48,720 nt of DNA from Desulfobacterales bacterium (GTDB lineage: Bacteria > Desulfobacterota > Desulfobacteria > Desulfobacterales > Desulfosalsimonadaceae): the NCBI GenBank assembly GCA_018334555.1, contig JAGXLR010000004.1, forward strand, positions 1 through 48,720, given 5' to 3'. Below, piece by piece: positions 34,943-43,120 of this stretch. The position numbers and the translations under genes are program-made. Each line of letters starts with the position of its first letter. Positions within the stretch are counted from its first letter, which is position 1. The notes under the pieces were generated by a model. It saw nothing but the letters and a program-made list of their open reading frames with translations. It was not told where the DNA came from and ran no database searches.

Positions 34943-35207
34943 GGTGACCTTCCGTCTGCCAAAAAAGGCTGCAGAGGGGGCCGAGACGGTCCACATCGCA
35001 GGGGAATTCAATAAATGGGATACCCAAAAAACCCCCATGAAAAAATTGAAAAACGGAGAATTTACCGTTACTCTAGATTTTTCGGTTAACCGGGAATATC
35101 AGTTTCGATATTTGATCAATCAACAGCGCTGGATAAACGACGGGAAGGCGGACAAATACGTGCCAAGCGGTGTTTCCAGCAGCGAAAACTCCGTGGTCGT
35201 GGTTTAG
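34896..35207 (+). CDS. Small CBM48/AMPK-beta-type glycogen-binding protein
   Basis: About 103 residues, essentially one CBM48 (isoamylase N-terminal/AMPK glycogen-binding) domain: CKVTFRLPKKAAEGAETVHIAGEFNKWD, then LKNGEFTVTLDFSVNREYQFRYLINQQRWIND and a C-terminal strand ending SVVVV. The FNKWD and RYLIN..RW segments supply the aromatic residues that contact glucan in this family. I chose ATG 34896 (or 34899) because AAGGAG (34886-34891) is correctly spaced; the earlier ATG at 34881 lies upstream of that SD. It overlaps the debranching gene. A targeting or regulatory subunit for glycogen enzymes is plausible. Confidence 0.85.
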   Translation: MMSLRKQYLKTRPICKVTFRLPKKAAEGAETVHIAGEFNKWDTQKTPMKKLKNGEFTVTLDFSVNREYQFRYLINQQRWINDGKADKYVPSGVSSSENSVVVV

Positions 35208-35237
35208 GATAAGAAAGTTATAAGGGGAAAAATTTTT

Positions 35238-35294
35238 TTCTGCTAAAATGCCGCGGTTGTTGTATAAACCGCTTTTTACGAGGCCATTAAGGTT
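35238..35294 (+). repeat. Degraded fragment of family C terminus
   Basis: TTCTGCTAAAATGC followed by ATAAACCGCTTTTTACGAGGCCAT resembles the last 55 bp of family C (TTCTGCAAAAATGG...CGCTTTTTACGAAGCCAT). It lies between the CBM48 and phosphorylase genes. Confidence 0.55.
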
Positions 35295-35320
35295 TTAAAC
35301 CGTGAACCTCAAACATTTCG

Positions 35321-37873
35321 GTGATGATGATGACACACATTCAGACATTTCAAATATATCCGAAAGTTCCCGAACAGACCCGCTTTGTTGAAACCCTGGT
35401 CAGAAACATGTGGTGGTCCTGGAACCTGGATACCATAGAGCTCTTCCGGCGAATCGACCCCAAACTATGGAACCAGGCGGGCCGCAACCCGATCCTCTTT
35501 TTCTCCCAGATCCCCCAGAAACAGCTCGAATCGATCGCCCAGGACAACAGCTTTCTGGCCCATCTTGACCGGGTAAAATCCGCTTTTGAAAAACAGGTGG
35601 AAAAGCCGCCGGAAATAGCGGAGGATTTAAATCCGATCGCCTATTTTTCAATGGAATATGGTATCCATGAGAGTCTGCCCCTGTTTGCCGGCGGTCTGGG
35701 GATGCTCGCCGGCGACCACCTCAAGGCGGCATCGGATCGCGGCGTCCCGCTGATCGGGGTGGGGCTGCTTTACCGGATGGGGTACTTTCATCAGTATCTT
35801 GACCAGAACGGCTGGCAGCAGGAGGAATATCCCGAAACCGATCTGTATCAACTACCCATTGAACGGGCGCGGGATGAGAACGGCAATGAGATCCAGATCT
35901 CGGTGCCCGGACCGGACGGCGATATTCACGCCCAGGTGCTTCGGATCATGGTGGGACGCATCCCGTTATACCTGCTCGACACCAACGTTCAGGAGAACAG
36001 CCCCGAGAACCGGAACATCACGTCCAAACTTTACACGGCGGACTCCAAAAACCGCCTGGCCCAGGAGGTCATCCTGGGTATCGGCGGCATGAAGGCATTG
36101 GAGGCGCTCGGCATCCGACCGGCCGCCTGCCATCTAAATGAGGGCCACTGCGCGTTTGTGGTGCTCGAACGCATTGCCCAATTGATGCGGCATTATAAAA
36201 TTGACCTGGCGACGGCCAGGGAGATCGTTCCCCGAACCATGGTTTTCACCACCCATACGCCGGTGGCCGCCGGGCATGACGAGTTCCCACTGGATATGGT
36301 CAAGCCCTTTATCAAGTCCTATGAATCAGAGCTCGGGGTATCCCTTGATGAAATCATCTCATGGGGCCAGATCAAACAAACGGATGAAGAGTCGCCGTTC
36401 TCTATGTTCGGCCTTGGATTGCGCAACGCCGAATATTGCAACGGCGTCAGTGAGCTCCATGGCCGCACGGCCCGAAAAATGTGGAATAAAATCTGGTCCG
36501 GCCTCCCGGAGAATGAGGTCCCCATCAGCCATATAACCAACGGGGTCCATATCCCGTCATGGATCTCCATTGAAAATGCCATGCTCTTTGACCGTTACCT
36601 CGGTCCGGAATGGTATCTGCATACCTGGCACCAGCCGGATATAATTAACCGTATAGACGACATATATGACGAAGAGCTCTGGCGGGCCCATGAAATGAGC
36701 CGTGCCCGGCTTATACGAACATGCCGACAACTGATGACGCAGCAATACGGCCGCCGGAATGCTCCCAAATCCATAATGGAGGATGCCGCAGCGGTTTTGG
36801 ACCATGACGCTCTAAGCATAGGCTTTGCGCGTCGGTTTGCCACTTACAAACGCGCCTATCTCCTGCTCCGTGATCCGGAGCGGCTAGAGGCCATGCTTAC
36901 CAATCGGCAGCAGCCGATTCAGATTATAATGTCCGGCAAAGCCCATCCAAAAGACAACGAGGGCAAGGGCGTTATCCAGAGTCTTATTGATTTTGCCCAT
37001 CGGGCCGACATCCGGCACCGATTCATCTTTCTCGAGGATTATGGCCCATACATTGCCCGGCACTTGATCCAGGGCTGTGACATTTGGCTAAACACCCCGC
37101 GGCGACCCTATGAGGCCTGCGGCACCTCGGGGATAAAAGCGGCTGTAAACGGGGTCCTGAATGTCAGCATACTGGATGGCTGGTGGTGTGAAGGCTTTGA
37201 TTCCTGCCGAGGCTGGCGGATCGGTAGCGGCGAAGAGTATGAGGATTGGGAATACCAGGATGCGGTGGAGAGCCAGGCCTTGTATAATGTGCTGGAAAAT
37301 GAGGTTATACCAAAATTTTATAACCGAAAGGACGGTGATATCCCGATTGACTGGATACAGATGATGAAGGGATCCATGAAAATGGCCATGCACCAGTTCT
37401 GTTCCCACAGCATGCTGGGCAACTATCTGGAAACCGCATACCGCCCCGCTTCCAAACGTTTCAATGAGCTGATTTCAGACAAAGCCGCTGAAGCCAAAAA
37501 TTTAATGCGGCTCCAAAACCATTTGAAGAATAACTGGAATAAAGTTTATATCGAACGTCCCGTAAGAAACCTCGACGGGCCGTTCCGGGTCGGAGACCAG
37601 TTCAGGATAACGGTGAAAGTGCATCTCGAGGATCTGTCACCGGATGAAGTCGATGTCGAAATCTGTTACGGAATGCTTCGCCATATGGAAACGCTCGAAC
37701 ACATTCATGCAAAAGAAATGAGCGTAAAGGAGGACCTCCAAAACGGCGACTATTTATATGAATGCTCCCTGGCATGCGAGATTTCGGGTCGTTATGGATT
37801 GACGGCGCGGGTAACCCCTCGGGGCGACAACCTCATTAAGTATACGCCAGGGATGATTGCCTGGGCGAAATAG
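35321..37873 (+). CDS. glgP: Alpha-glucan (glycogen) phosphorylase
   Basis: Phosphorolysis of alpha-1,4-glucan to glucose-1-phosphate, PLP-dependent. At 850 residues it belongs to the bacterial alpha-glucan phosphorylase group with an N-terminal DUF3417-type region (RFVETLVRNMWWSWNLDTIELF). Recognisable parts are YFSMEYGIHESLPLFAGGLGMLAGDHLKAA, HLNEGHCAFVVLER, FTTHTPVAAGHDEF and the PLP-lysine segment EACGTSGIKAAVNG with K606. The last 110 residues form an additional beta domain. The start is one of GTG 35321 or the ATG codons at 35324, 35327 and 35330; no clear SD distinguishes them. It is the third gene of the glycogen operon, 8 bp before glgA. Confidence 0.93.
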   Translation: MMMMTHIQTFQIYPKVPEQTRFVETLVRNMWWSWNLDTIELFRRIDPKLWNQAGRNPILFFSQIPQKQLESIAQDNSFLAHLDRVKSAFEKQVEKPPEIAEDLNPIAYFSMEYGIHESLPLFAGGLGMLAGDHLKAASDRGVPLIGVGLLYRMGYFHQYLDQNGWQQEEYPETDLYQLPIERARDENGNEIQISVPGPDGDIHAQVLRIMVGRIPLYLLDTNVQENSPENRNITSKLYTADSKNRLAQEVILGIGGMKALEALGIRPAACHLNEGHCAFVVLERIAQLMRHYKIDLATAREIVPRTMVFTTHTPVAAGHDEFPLDMVKPFIKSYESELGVSLDEIISWGQIKQTDEESPFSMFGLGLRNAEYCNGVSELHGRTARKMWNKIWSGLPENEVPISHITNGVHIPSWISIENAMLFDRYLGPEWYLHTWHQPDIINRIDDIYDEELWRAHEMSRARLIRTCRQLMTQQYGRRNAPKSIMEDAAAVLDHDALSIGFARRFATYKRAYLLLRDPERLEAMLTNRQQPIQIIMSGKAHPKDNEGKGVIQSLIDFAHRADIRHRFIFLEDYGPYIARHLIQGCDIWLNTPRRPYEACGTSGIKAAVNGVLNVSILDGWWCEGFDSCRGWRIGSGEEYEDWEYQDAVESQALYNVLENEVIPKFYNRKDGDIPIDWIQMMKGSMKMAMHQFCSHSMLGNYLETAYRPASKRFNELISDKAAEAKNLMRLQNHLKNNWNKVYIERPVRNLDGPFRVGDQFRITVKVHLEDLSPDEVDVEICYGMLRHMETLEHIHAKEMSVKEDLQNGDYLYECSLACEISGRYGLTARVTPRGDNLIKYTPGMIAWAK

Positions 37874-37881
37874 AATAAAAA

Positions 37882-39393
37882 ATGACCAGTTCCAAAAAAA
37901 ATCCGCGTATTCTGATTGTCACACCGGAGACCACCTATTTGCCGGAAGGGATGGGCAACCTGGCCAACGCCATGGCCGTCAAGGCCGGCGGGTTGGCGGA
38001 TGTCTCCGCGTCCCTGATCAGCGCATTGTTCAATCAGGGGGCGGATGTTCATGTAGCGATGCCGGACTATCGGGCCATGTTTGATAACCAGATGGATCCG
38101 ATCCTTCGCAAACAGCGCCACATCATCCGTACCCAGATGCCCCATGAGCGCATCCAGCTGGCAGAGGACCGGGCCTTTTTCTATCTGCACACGGTCTACT
38201 CGAGCTATGGATGGGAAAACATGCGGATTTCCCTGGCTTTTCACCGGGAAGTCATGAACCATATCGTGCCCTGGGTAAAGCCCGATCTGATTCACTGCAA
38301 TGACTGGATGACGGCGCTGATACCGGCCATGTCGCGTCAAATGGAAATCCCCTGTCTTTTTACCGTGCATAACATTCATACGGTTAAAACCACCCTCTCC
38401 CACATCGAGGATCGGGGCATTGACGCCGCCTATTTCTGGAACCATTTGTATTACGACAACATGGCGGAAGAATACGAAACCACCCGCGAAGGCAATCAAG
38501 TGGATTTTTTGACCAGCGGGGTGTTTGCCGCCCATTTTGTAAATACCGTAAGCCCCACATTTTTGAAGGAGATCGTCGACGGGTACCACAACTTTGTTTT
38601 TCCCTCGCTTCGGGCGGAGCTCACGAATAAATGGGATGCGGACTGTGCCACTGGGATTTTGAACTCCCCGGATGCCAGCTTCGATCCGACGACCGACCGG
38701 GTGCTGATCCGCCAGTACGGACCGGATGAGCACCCGGTGGGCAAAATTCAGAACAAACGCTATCTCCAGAAATCCCTGGGGCTGGTGGAAAATGACAACG
38801 CGCCGCTTTTTTTCTGGCCCTCCCGCCTGGACAACACCCAGAAAGGGTGCCAGCTGATGGCGGAAATTCTCTATAAAACCATCGACGCCTACTGGGACCA
38901 GCAACTGGAAATCATATTTGTGGCAAACGGCGCCTTCAAACAGGTATTCCGGGATATCGTGGCGTTTCATGGCATTGAAGACCGGGTGGCGGTCTGCGAC
39001 TTTGACGAACGACTGTCGCGGATGGCCTATGCCGGATCGGATTTTATCCTGATGCCCTCGCTTTTTGAGCCCTGCGGACTGCCGCAGATGATTGCCCCGA
39101 TCTACGGCTCCCTCCCGGTGGCCCGGGATACCGGCGGCATCCATGATACGATCACGCACCTGAATCCGGCGGAGGAAACCGGAAACGGCTTTTTGTTTGA
39201 GACCTATGATTCTGCCGGGCTTTTCTGGGCGATTCAGCAGGCCATGGCGTTCTATGGGCTGCCCATCGACCGACGCCAGGCCCATATCAAGCGGGTGATG
39301 AAACATGCCCGCCAGACATTCAACCATGACGTCACCGCCCGGCAATACATTGACCTCTATGAACGCATGCTGGAAAGGCCTTTGATTGATTAA
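37882..39393 (+). CDS. glgA: Glycogen synthase, GT5 family
   Basis: Elongates glucan from a nucleotide-glucose. The 503-residue GT-B protein begins with the substrate-loop motif KAGGLADV (at about 33) after RILIVTPETTYLPEGMGNLANAM. It has LIHCNDWMTALIPAM and FTVHNIHTVK in the N-terminal domain. The C-terminal nucleotide-sugar pocket shows MPSLFEPCGLPQMIAPIYGSLPVARDTGGIHDTI. The N-terminal stretch between the first strand and KxGGL is longer than in E. coli GlgA. No SD is obvious; the 8-bp spacing from glgP suggests coupling. No ADP-glucose pyrophosphorylase gene (glgC) lies in the window, so the donor is not settled. Confidence 0.92.
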   Translation: MTSSKKNPRILIVTPETTYLPEGMGNLANAMAVKAGGLADVSASLISALFNQGADVHVAMPDYRAMFDNQMDPILRKQRHIIRTQMPHERIQLAEDRAFFYLHTVYSSYGWENMRISLAFHREVMNHIVPWVKPDLIHCNDWMTALIPAMSRQMEIPCLFTVHNIHTVKTTLSHIEDRGIDAAYFWNHLYYDNMAEEYETTREGNQVDFLTSGVFAAHFVNTVSPTFLKEIVDGYHNFVFPSLRAELTNKWDADCATGILNSPDASFDPTTDRVLIRQYGPDEHPVGKIQNKRYLQKSLGLVENDNAPLFFWPSRLDNTQKGCQLMAEILYKTIDAYWDQQLEIIFVANGAFKQVFRDIVAFHGIEDRVAVCDFDERLSRMAYAGSDFILMPSLFEPCGLPQMIAPIYGSLPVARDTGGIHDTITHLNPAEETGNGFLFETYDSAGLFWAIQQAMAFYGLPIDRRQAHIKRVMKHARQTFNHDVTARQYIDLYERMLERPLID

Positions 39394-39396
39394 TCG

Positions 39397-41436
39397 ATGA
39401 TGACCAAAACAACAGAGAGCGAACGAATTCGTGAACGGCTGAACCGTCTATTAAATATCGACCCCTACCTCGAATCATACCAATCCGATATTGAACGGCG
39501 CCTTGAAAAAATCCTTCAGACCCGGCAGTGGTTAACCGGCAACCGGATGTCCCTTGCCGATTTTGCCGCCGGCCACGAGTTTTTCGGGCTTCATTTCCGG
39601 GACAACCAATGGATTTTCCGGGAATGGGCGCCCAATGCGGACTCGATCTATCTGATCGGCGATATGTCTGATTGGCGGGAGCTTCCGACATTCGCCCTTG
39701 AGAATACCGGAACGGACGGCATATGGGAGATCCGGCTCTCGCCCGACGTCCTTTTTCACAAAGACTTGTACCGCCTGCGGATATACTGGGAAGGCGGCAG
39801 CGGCGACCGTATCCCGGCCTATGCCCGCCGGGTGGTGCAGGACCCGGAAACACTTATTTTTAATGCCCAGGTATGGGCCCCGGAACAGCCGTATCAGTGG
39901 CGCCATCCAGCACGCTCCCGGGATTTCAATGATCTGCTGATTTACGAGGCCCATATCGGAATGGCCCAGGAATACGAGGGCATCGGAACCTACACAGAGT
40001 TCAGGGAAAACGTCCTGCCCAGGATAGTTGATGCCGGATACAACGCCATCCAGCTCATGGCTATCCAGGAGCATCCCTACTACGGATCGTTCGGATATCA
40101 GGTATCCAGCTTCTTTGCCGCCTCATCGCGTTTCGGCACCCCGGACGAGTTAAAAGCCCTGATCGATGCCATACACGATGCCGGCCTTCTGGTACTCATG
40201 GATATCGTCCACTCCCATGCGGTTTCCAATGAAGTGGAAGGCTTGAGCCGGTTTGACGGAACGGATTACCAGTATTTTCACTCAGGCGGCCGGGGGTGGC
40301 ATCCGGCATGGGATTCCCGGTGCTTTGACTACGGAAAAATCCAGGTGCTGCATTTTCTGTTGTCCAACTGCCGGTTTTGGCTGGATGAATACCGGTTTGA
40401 CGGATTTCGGTTTGACGGTATTACCAGCATGCTCTATCTGGACCATGGACTCGAAAAGGCGTTTACCTCCTACGACGACTATTTCACCGAAAATATTGAT
40501 GAACAGGCCCTTGTCTACCCCGCCCTGGCCAACGAGGTGATACACTCGGTCAATCCGCATGCCGTTACGGTGGCTGAAGACATAAGCGGCATGCCGGGTC
40601 TCGGCGTAGCGCTGGCAGACGGCGGCTACGGGTTTGACTACCGGTTTGCCATGGGCATACCGGATTTCTGGATCAAGCTGACCAAGGATACAGCGGATGA
40701 GGCGTGGCCCCTGGGTCAGCTGTGGTATGAGCTAAACAACCGCCGGCCGGATGAGCGGACCATCAGCTACGCGGAATCCCATGATCAGGCCCTGGTGGGG
40801 GATCAGACCCTGATCTTCAGGCTCATCGGCGCGGACATGTATCATCATATGCATGTGGACGATGAGCACCTGCGGGTCGACCGCGGCATGGCGCTCCATA
40901 AAATGATCCGGTTGATTACCCTGGCCACGGCCGGCAGCGGATACTTGAATTTTATGGGAAACGAGTTCGGGCATCCGGAATGGATCGATTTTCCCCGGGC
41001 GGGAAATAACTGGAGCTACCGGTATGCCCGCCGCCAATGGCACCTGGCCGATGACCCGTCATTGAAATTTCATCAACTGGCCGTTTTTGACCGGGAAATG
41101 ATTGGGCTGGCAAAAGCCTACGGCCTGCTGGATACGCCGGCCGCCGAACGCCTCCATGAACACGACAAGAATAAAATCCTGGCCTTCCGGCGCGACAGGC
41201 TTCTGTTCGCCTTCAACTTTCATCCGGCCCATTCATACGAACACTACCCGATAGACTGTCCGGCCGGCGCCTACCGGATGATCCTGGACACGGATCGTCC
41301 GGATTTCGGCGGCCACAACCGGCTGGCCCCAGAACAGATCCACCTCACCTTGACACCGGACGGGAAATCACCCGATCGGCAGGTGCTGAGCCTTTACCTG
41401 CCCGCCCGCACCGGCATGGTTCTCTGCCCCGATTGA
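39397..41436 (+). CDS. glgB: 1,4-alpha-glucan branching enzyme, GH13 eukaryote-like subfamily
   Basis: Forms alpha-1,6 branches in glycogen. The 679 residues comprise an N-terminal CBM48 (about 50-160: FREWAPNADSIYLIGDMSDW), the GH13 barrel and a C-terminal beta domain. Key segments are VLMDIVHSHAVSNEVEGL, the nucleophile Asp in FDGFRFDGITSMLY, the acid Glu in VTVAEDISGMPGL and AESHDQALVGDQT. The wording SHDQALVGD and FDGITSMLY is that of eukaryotic/plant branching enzymes (GH13_8), distinct from E. coli-type GlgB (GH13_9). The start is ATG 39397 or 39400, 3 bp after the glgA stop. It is the last gene of the operon and converges on the isoaspartyl methyltransferase gene. Confidence 0.92.
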   Translation: MMTKTTESERIRERLNRLLNIDPYLESYQSDIERRLEKILQTRQWLTGNRMSLADFAAGHEFFGLHFRDNQWIFREWAPNADSIYLIGDMSDWRELPTFALENTGTDGIWEIRLSPDVLFHKDLYRLRIYWEGGSGDRIPAYARRVVQDPETLIFNAQVWAPEQPYQWRHPARSRDFNDLLIYEAHIGMAQEYEGIGTYTEFRENVLPRIVDAGYNAIQLMAIQEHPYYGSFGYQVSSFFAASSRFGTPDELKALIDAIHDAGLLVLMDIVHSHAVSNEVEGLSRFDGTDYQYFHSGGRGWHPAWDSRCFDYGKIQVLHFLLSNCRFWLDEYRFDGFRFDGITSMLYLDHGLEKAFTSYDDYFTENIDEQALVYPALANEVIHSVNPHAVTVAEDISGMPGLGVALADGGYGFDYRFAMGIPDFWIKLTKDTADEAWPLGQLWYELNNRRPDERTISYAESHDQALVGDQTLIFRLIGADMYHHMHVDDEHLRVDRGMALHKMIRLITLATAGSGYLNFMGNEFGHPEWIDFPRAGNNWSYRYARRQWHLADDPSLKFHQLAVFDREMIGLAKAYGLLDTPAAERLHEHDKNKILAFRRDRLLFAFNFHPAHSYEHYPIDCPAGAYRMILDTDRPDFGGHNRLAPEQIHLTLTPDGKSPDRQVLSLYLPARTGMVLCPD

Positions 41437-41444
41437 CGCCGGAA

Positions 41445-42194
41445 TCAGTATCGTTTGCCGCCGTCATTGACCATGGGCACAAACCGAACCGGCAAAACGG
41501 ACTCTTCGACCAGCTCCCCCTCTTTTTTTCTCAGCCGGATGAGCTCCTGGGCGAATTTTTTGCCTACAGGAATAATCATGCAGCCCTCTTCCGCCAGCTG
41601 CTTGCCCAAGGGCTCGGGAACATGGGTCGGCGAACAGGTTACAATAATCGCATCATAGGGCGCATGCTCGGCCCACCCTTTGTAACCGTCGCCGATCCTT
41701 ACATGGACGTTGGTATAGCCCCTGTCTGCCAACAATTTTCGGGCGGATCGGCCCAGCTCGGGGATTATTTCTATGGTATAGACCTCCTGGCAGATTTGCG
41801 CCAGAATGGCCGCCTGGTATCCGGAGCCGGTACCCACCTCGAGGACTCTGTCCGTCTCCTTCAGATCCAGGGTTTCTGTCATGAAAGCGACGATGTATGG
41901 CTGCGAGATGGTCTGGTTGTGGCCAATGGGCAGCGGCTGATCGGAATAGGCGAGATCCAGGTAGTTTTGCGGAACAAACAGGTGGCGTTTTACCCTGCGG
42001 AATGCCGATAGCACCCGTTCATCAGAGATCCCCCGCCGTTTGAGCTGTTTTTGAACCATCTGTTCGCGTTCCTGGGCGTATCTATCGTCAGTCATGGCCT
42101 CAGCCCCTATTGTGGTTGAATCGCATCCCGCAGATAAACCGCAGCATATCACAAAAACGCACAGACAGCACCGGCAGACCCTAGAAAAGATCAT
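41445..42194 (-). CDS. pcm: Exported protein-L-isoaspartate O-methyltransferase
   Basis: Repairs isoaspartyl residues by SAM-dependent methylation. Family motifs are MVQKQLKRRGISDERVLSAFRRVKRHLFV, the LPIGHNQTISQPYIVAFMTE substrate loop, VLEVGTGSGYQAAILA (SAM motif I) and DAIIVTCSP. The 249-residue product has an unusual N-terminal extension: a hydrophobic signal-like segment with several Cys ending in GLSAGCDS, possibly a lipoprotein box. Periplasmic export is therefore likely. The start at 42194 overlaps the upstream stop (ATGA), which supports the long form over an internal ATG at 42095 with a weak SD. It is coupled to a secreted Ni-SOD, suggesting a joint role in extracytoplasmic protein damage control. 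Confidence 0.88.
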   Translation of the reverse strand: MIFSRVCRCCLCVFVICCGLSAGCDSTTIGAEAMTDDRYAQEREQMVQKQLKRRGISDERVLSAFRRVKRHLFVPQNYLDLAYSDQPLPIGHNQTISQPYIVAFMTETLDLKETDRVLEVGTGSGYQAAILAQICQEVYTIEIIPELGRSARKLLADRGYTNVHVRIGDGYKGWAEHAPYDAIIVTCSPTHVPEPLGKQLAEEGCMIIPVGKKFAQELIRLRKKEGELVEESVLPVRFVPMVNDGGKRY

Positions 42195-42655
42195 GATTCG
42201 CCTGTTTTTTTCTTTTCTTTTTCAAAATACAGGGATTCGAATTGATCCACCAGCTTTCTTAGCTTTTCCACATTGTCAAGATCAGTGGTCTGCTTGCATT
42301 TCATCGCAAATATCAGCATATGATGCAGCAAAGATACTTTTTCCGTATATTTTTCCGCATCAAGGCCGACGCGCTGAGTCATAAAATACTGGCTCACAAT
42401 ATGCTGGAGCTTGTCTGCGTGCTCCTCCTTGTTAACGATCCACCGCGTCAGCTGGTTGGCATGCTGATGCTTCTCCCCCTGCAGGTGTTGTATCATCTTC
42501 ATGGATTTTTCAATGGTGGTGATGTGCTCCCGGATCATTTCGATGCGCATCTGATCGTCATAAATCCCGCAGGGGATTTCACAATGGCCGAAGGCGTTGA
42601 CGCTCAGCCCAAAAACCATAGCGAATCCTATAACTATCGGCAAAATCCGCTTCAT
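42191..42655 (-). CDS. sodN: Secreted nickel superoxide dismutase
   Basis: Dismutates superoxide with nickel held by an N-terminal hook. The 154-residue precursor has a Sec signal peptide (residues 1-23, ending NAFG) directly followed by HCEIPCGIYDD, matching the Ni-hook pattern H-C-x-x-P-C-G-x-Y. Cleavage after G23 would expose His24 as the new N-terminus, needed because the His alpha-amine and side chain, the two Cys thiols (C25, C29) and a backbone amide ligate nickel. The rest is a helical bundle rich in His, Lys and Glu, as in NiSOD. Mature length is about 131, against about 117 in Streptomyces. AGGAGG lies about 9 nt before the ATG. It is translationally coupled to the exported pcm gene. 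No separate SodX-type maturation protease is seen. Confidence 0.88.
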   Translation of the reverse strand: MKRILPIVIGFAMVFGLSVNAFGHCEIPCGIYDDQMRIEMIREHITTIEKSMKMIQHLQGEKHQHANQLTRWIVNKEEHADKLQHIVSQYFMTQRVGLDAEKYTEKVSLLHHMLIFAMKCKQTTDLDNVEKLRKLVDQFESLYFEKEKKKTGES

Positions 42656-42740
42656 CCCAATACCCTCCTTTTTCTTGGTTAATCGTTAGTGCCTGAACGA
42701 AAACCGTCTTTTCCGCCAATATCTGTGTCAGGCTCAAATT

Positions 42741-42890
42741 TTGATGGCTTCGTAAAAAGTCCAATATCTGTGTTGCGCTTCCGTCCCTCGGAATTTCACG
42801 TACAGCTAAGTAGGCTGCATTCCACGGGATTTTGCGCACCCCGAATCTTAAACGGAGCTTGAACTTTTTACTTTGCCATCTCTAAACTGA
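42741..42890 (+). repeat. Family B dispersed repeat, copy 2, joined to family C
   Basis: The left terminus is TTGATGGCTTCGTAAAAAG. The right terminus is replaced by the family C copy at 42891, so the pair forms one composite of about 350 bp ending in CTTTTTACGAGACTATCAA at 43093. Confidence 0.82.
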
Positions 42891-43093
42891 CTTCCAAGGA
42901 ACTCGACAATATTTAATATTATCTTAGAAGCTTCCGCTGCTGTCATTCCGAGAAACGAAAGTGACGAGGAATCTTGATTGTTAAAGATTTCTCGCTACCG
43001 CTCGAAATGACAATGCGGACGCTTTTCAGAGTTACTTTCGGCAAAAATGGGGCGCCAGCGCAATAAATCGCTTTTTACGAGACTATCAATTTT
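42891..43093 (+). repeat. Family C dispersed repeat, copy 3
   Basis: Nearly identical to 4715-4919 over about 200 bp. It directly abuts a family B copy. The whole 42656-43120 gap is occupied by these repeats plus the leader of the NiSOD gene. Confidence 0.85.
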
Positions 43094-43120
43094 AATCCTC
43101 ATCAATTTTTATAAAATTAA

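Noticed and set aside
37792-39345. 517-codon open frame on the minus strand opposite the glycogen synthase gene
   Set aside because: It is the antisense of a strongly matched GT5 protein, and its translation has no recognisable domain and a Gly/His/Arg-rich composition typical of reverse-strand frames in GC-rich genes.
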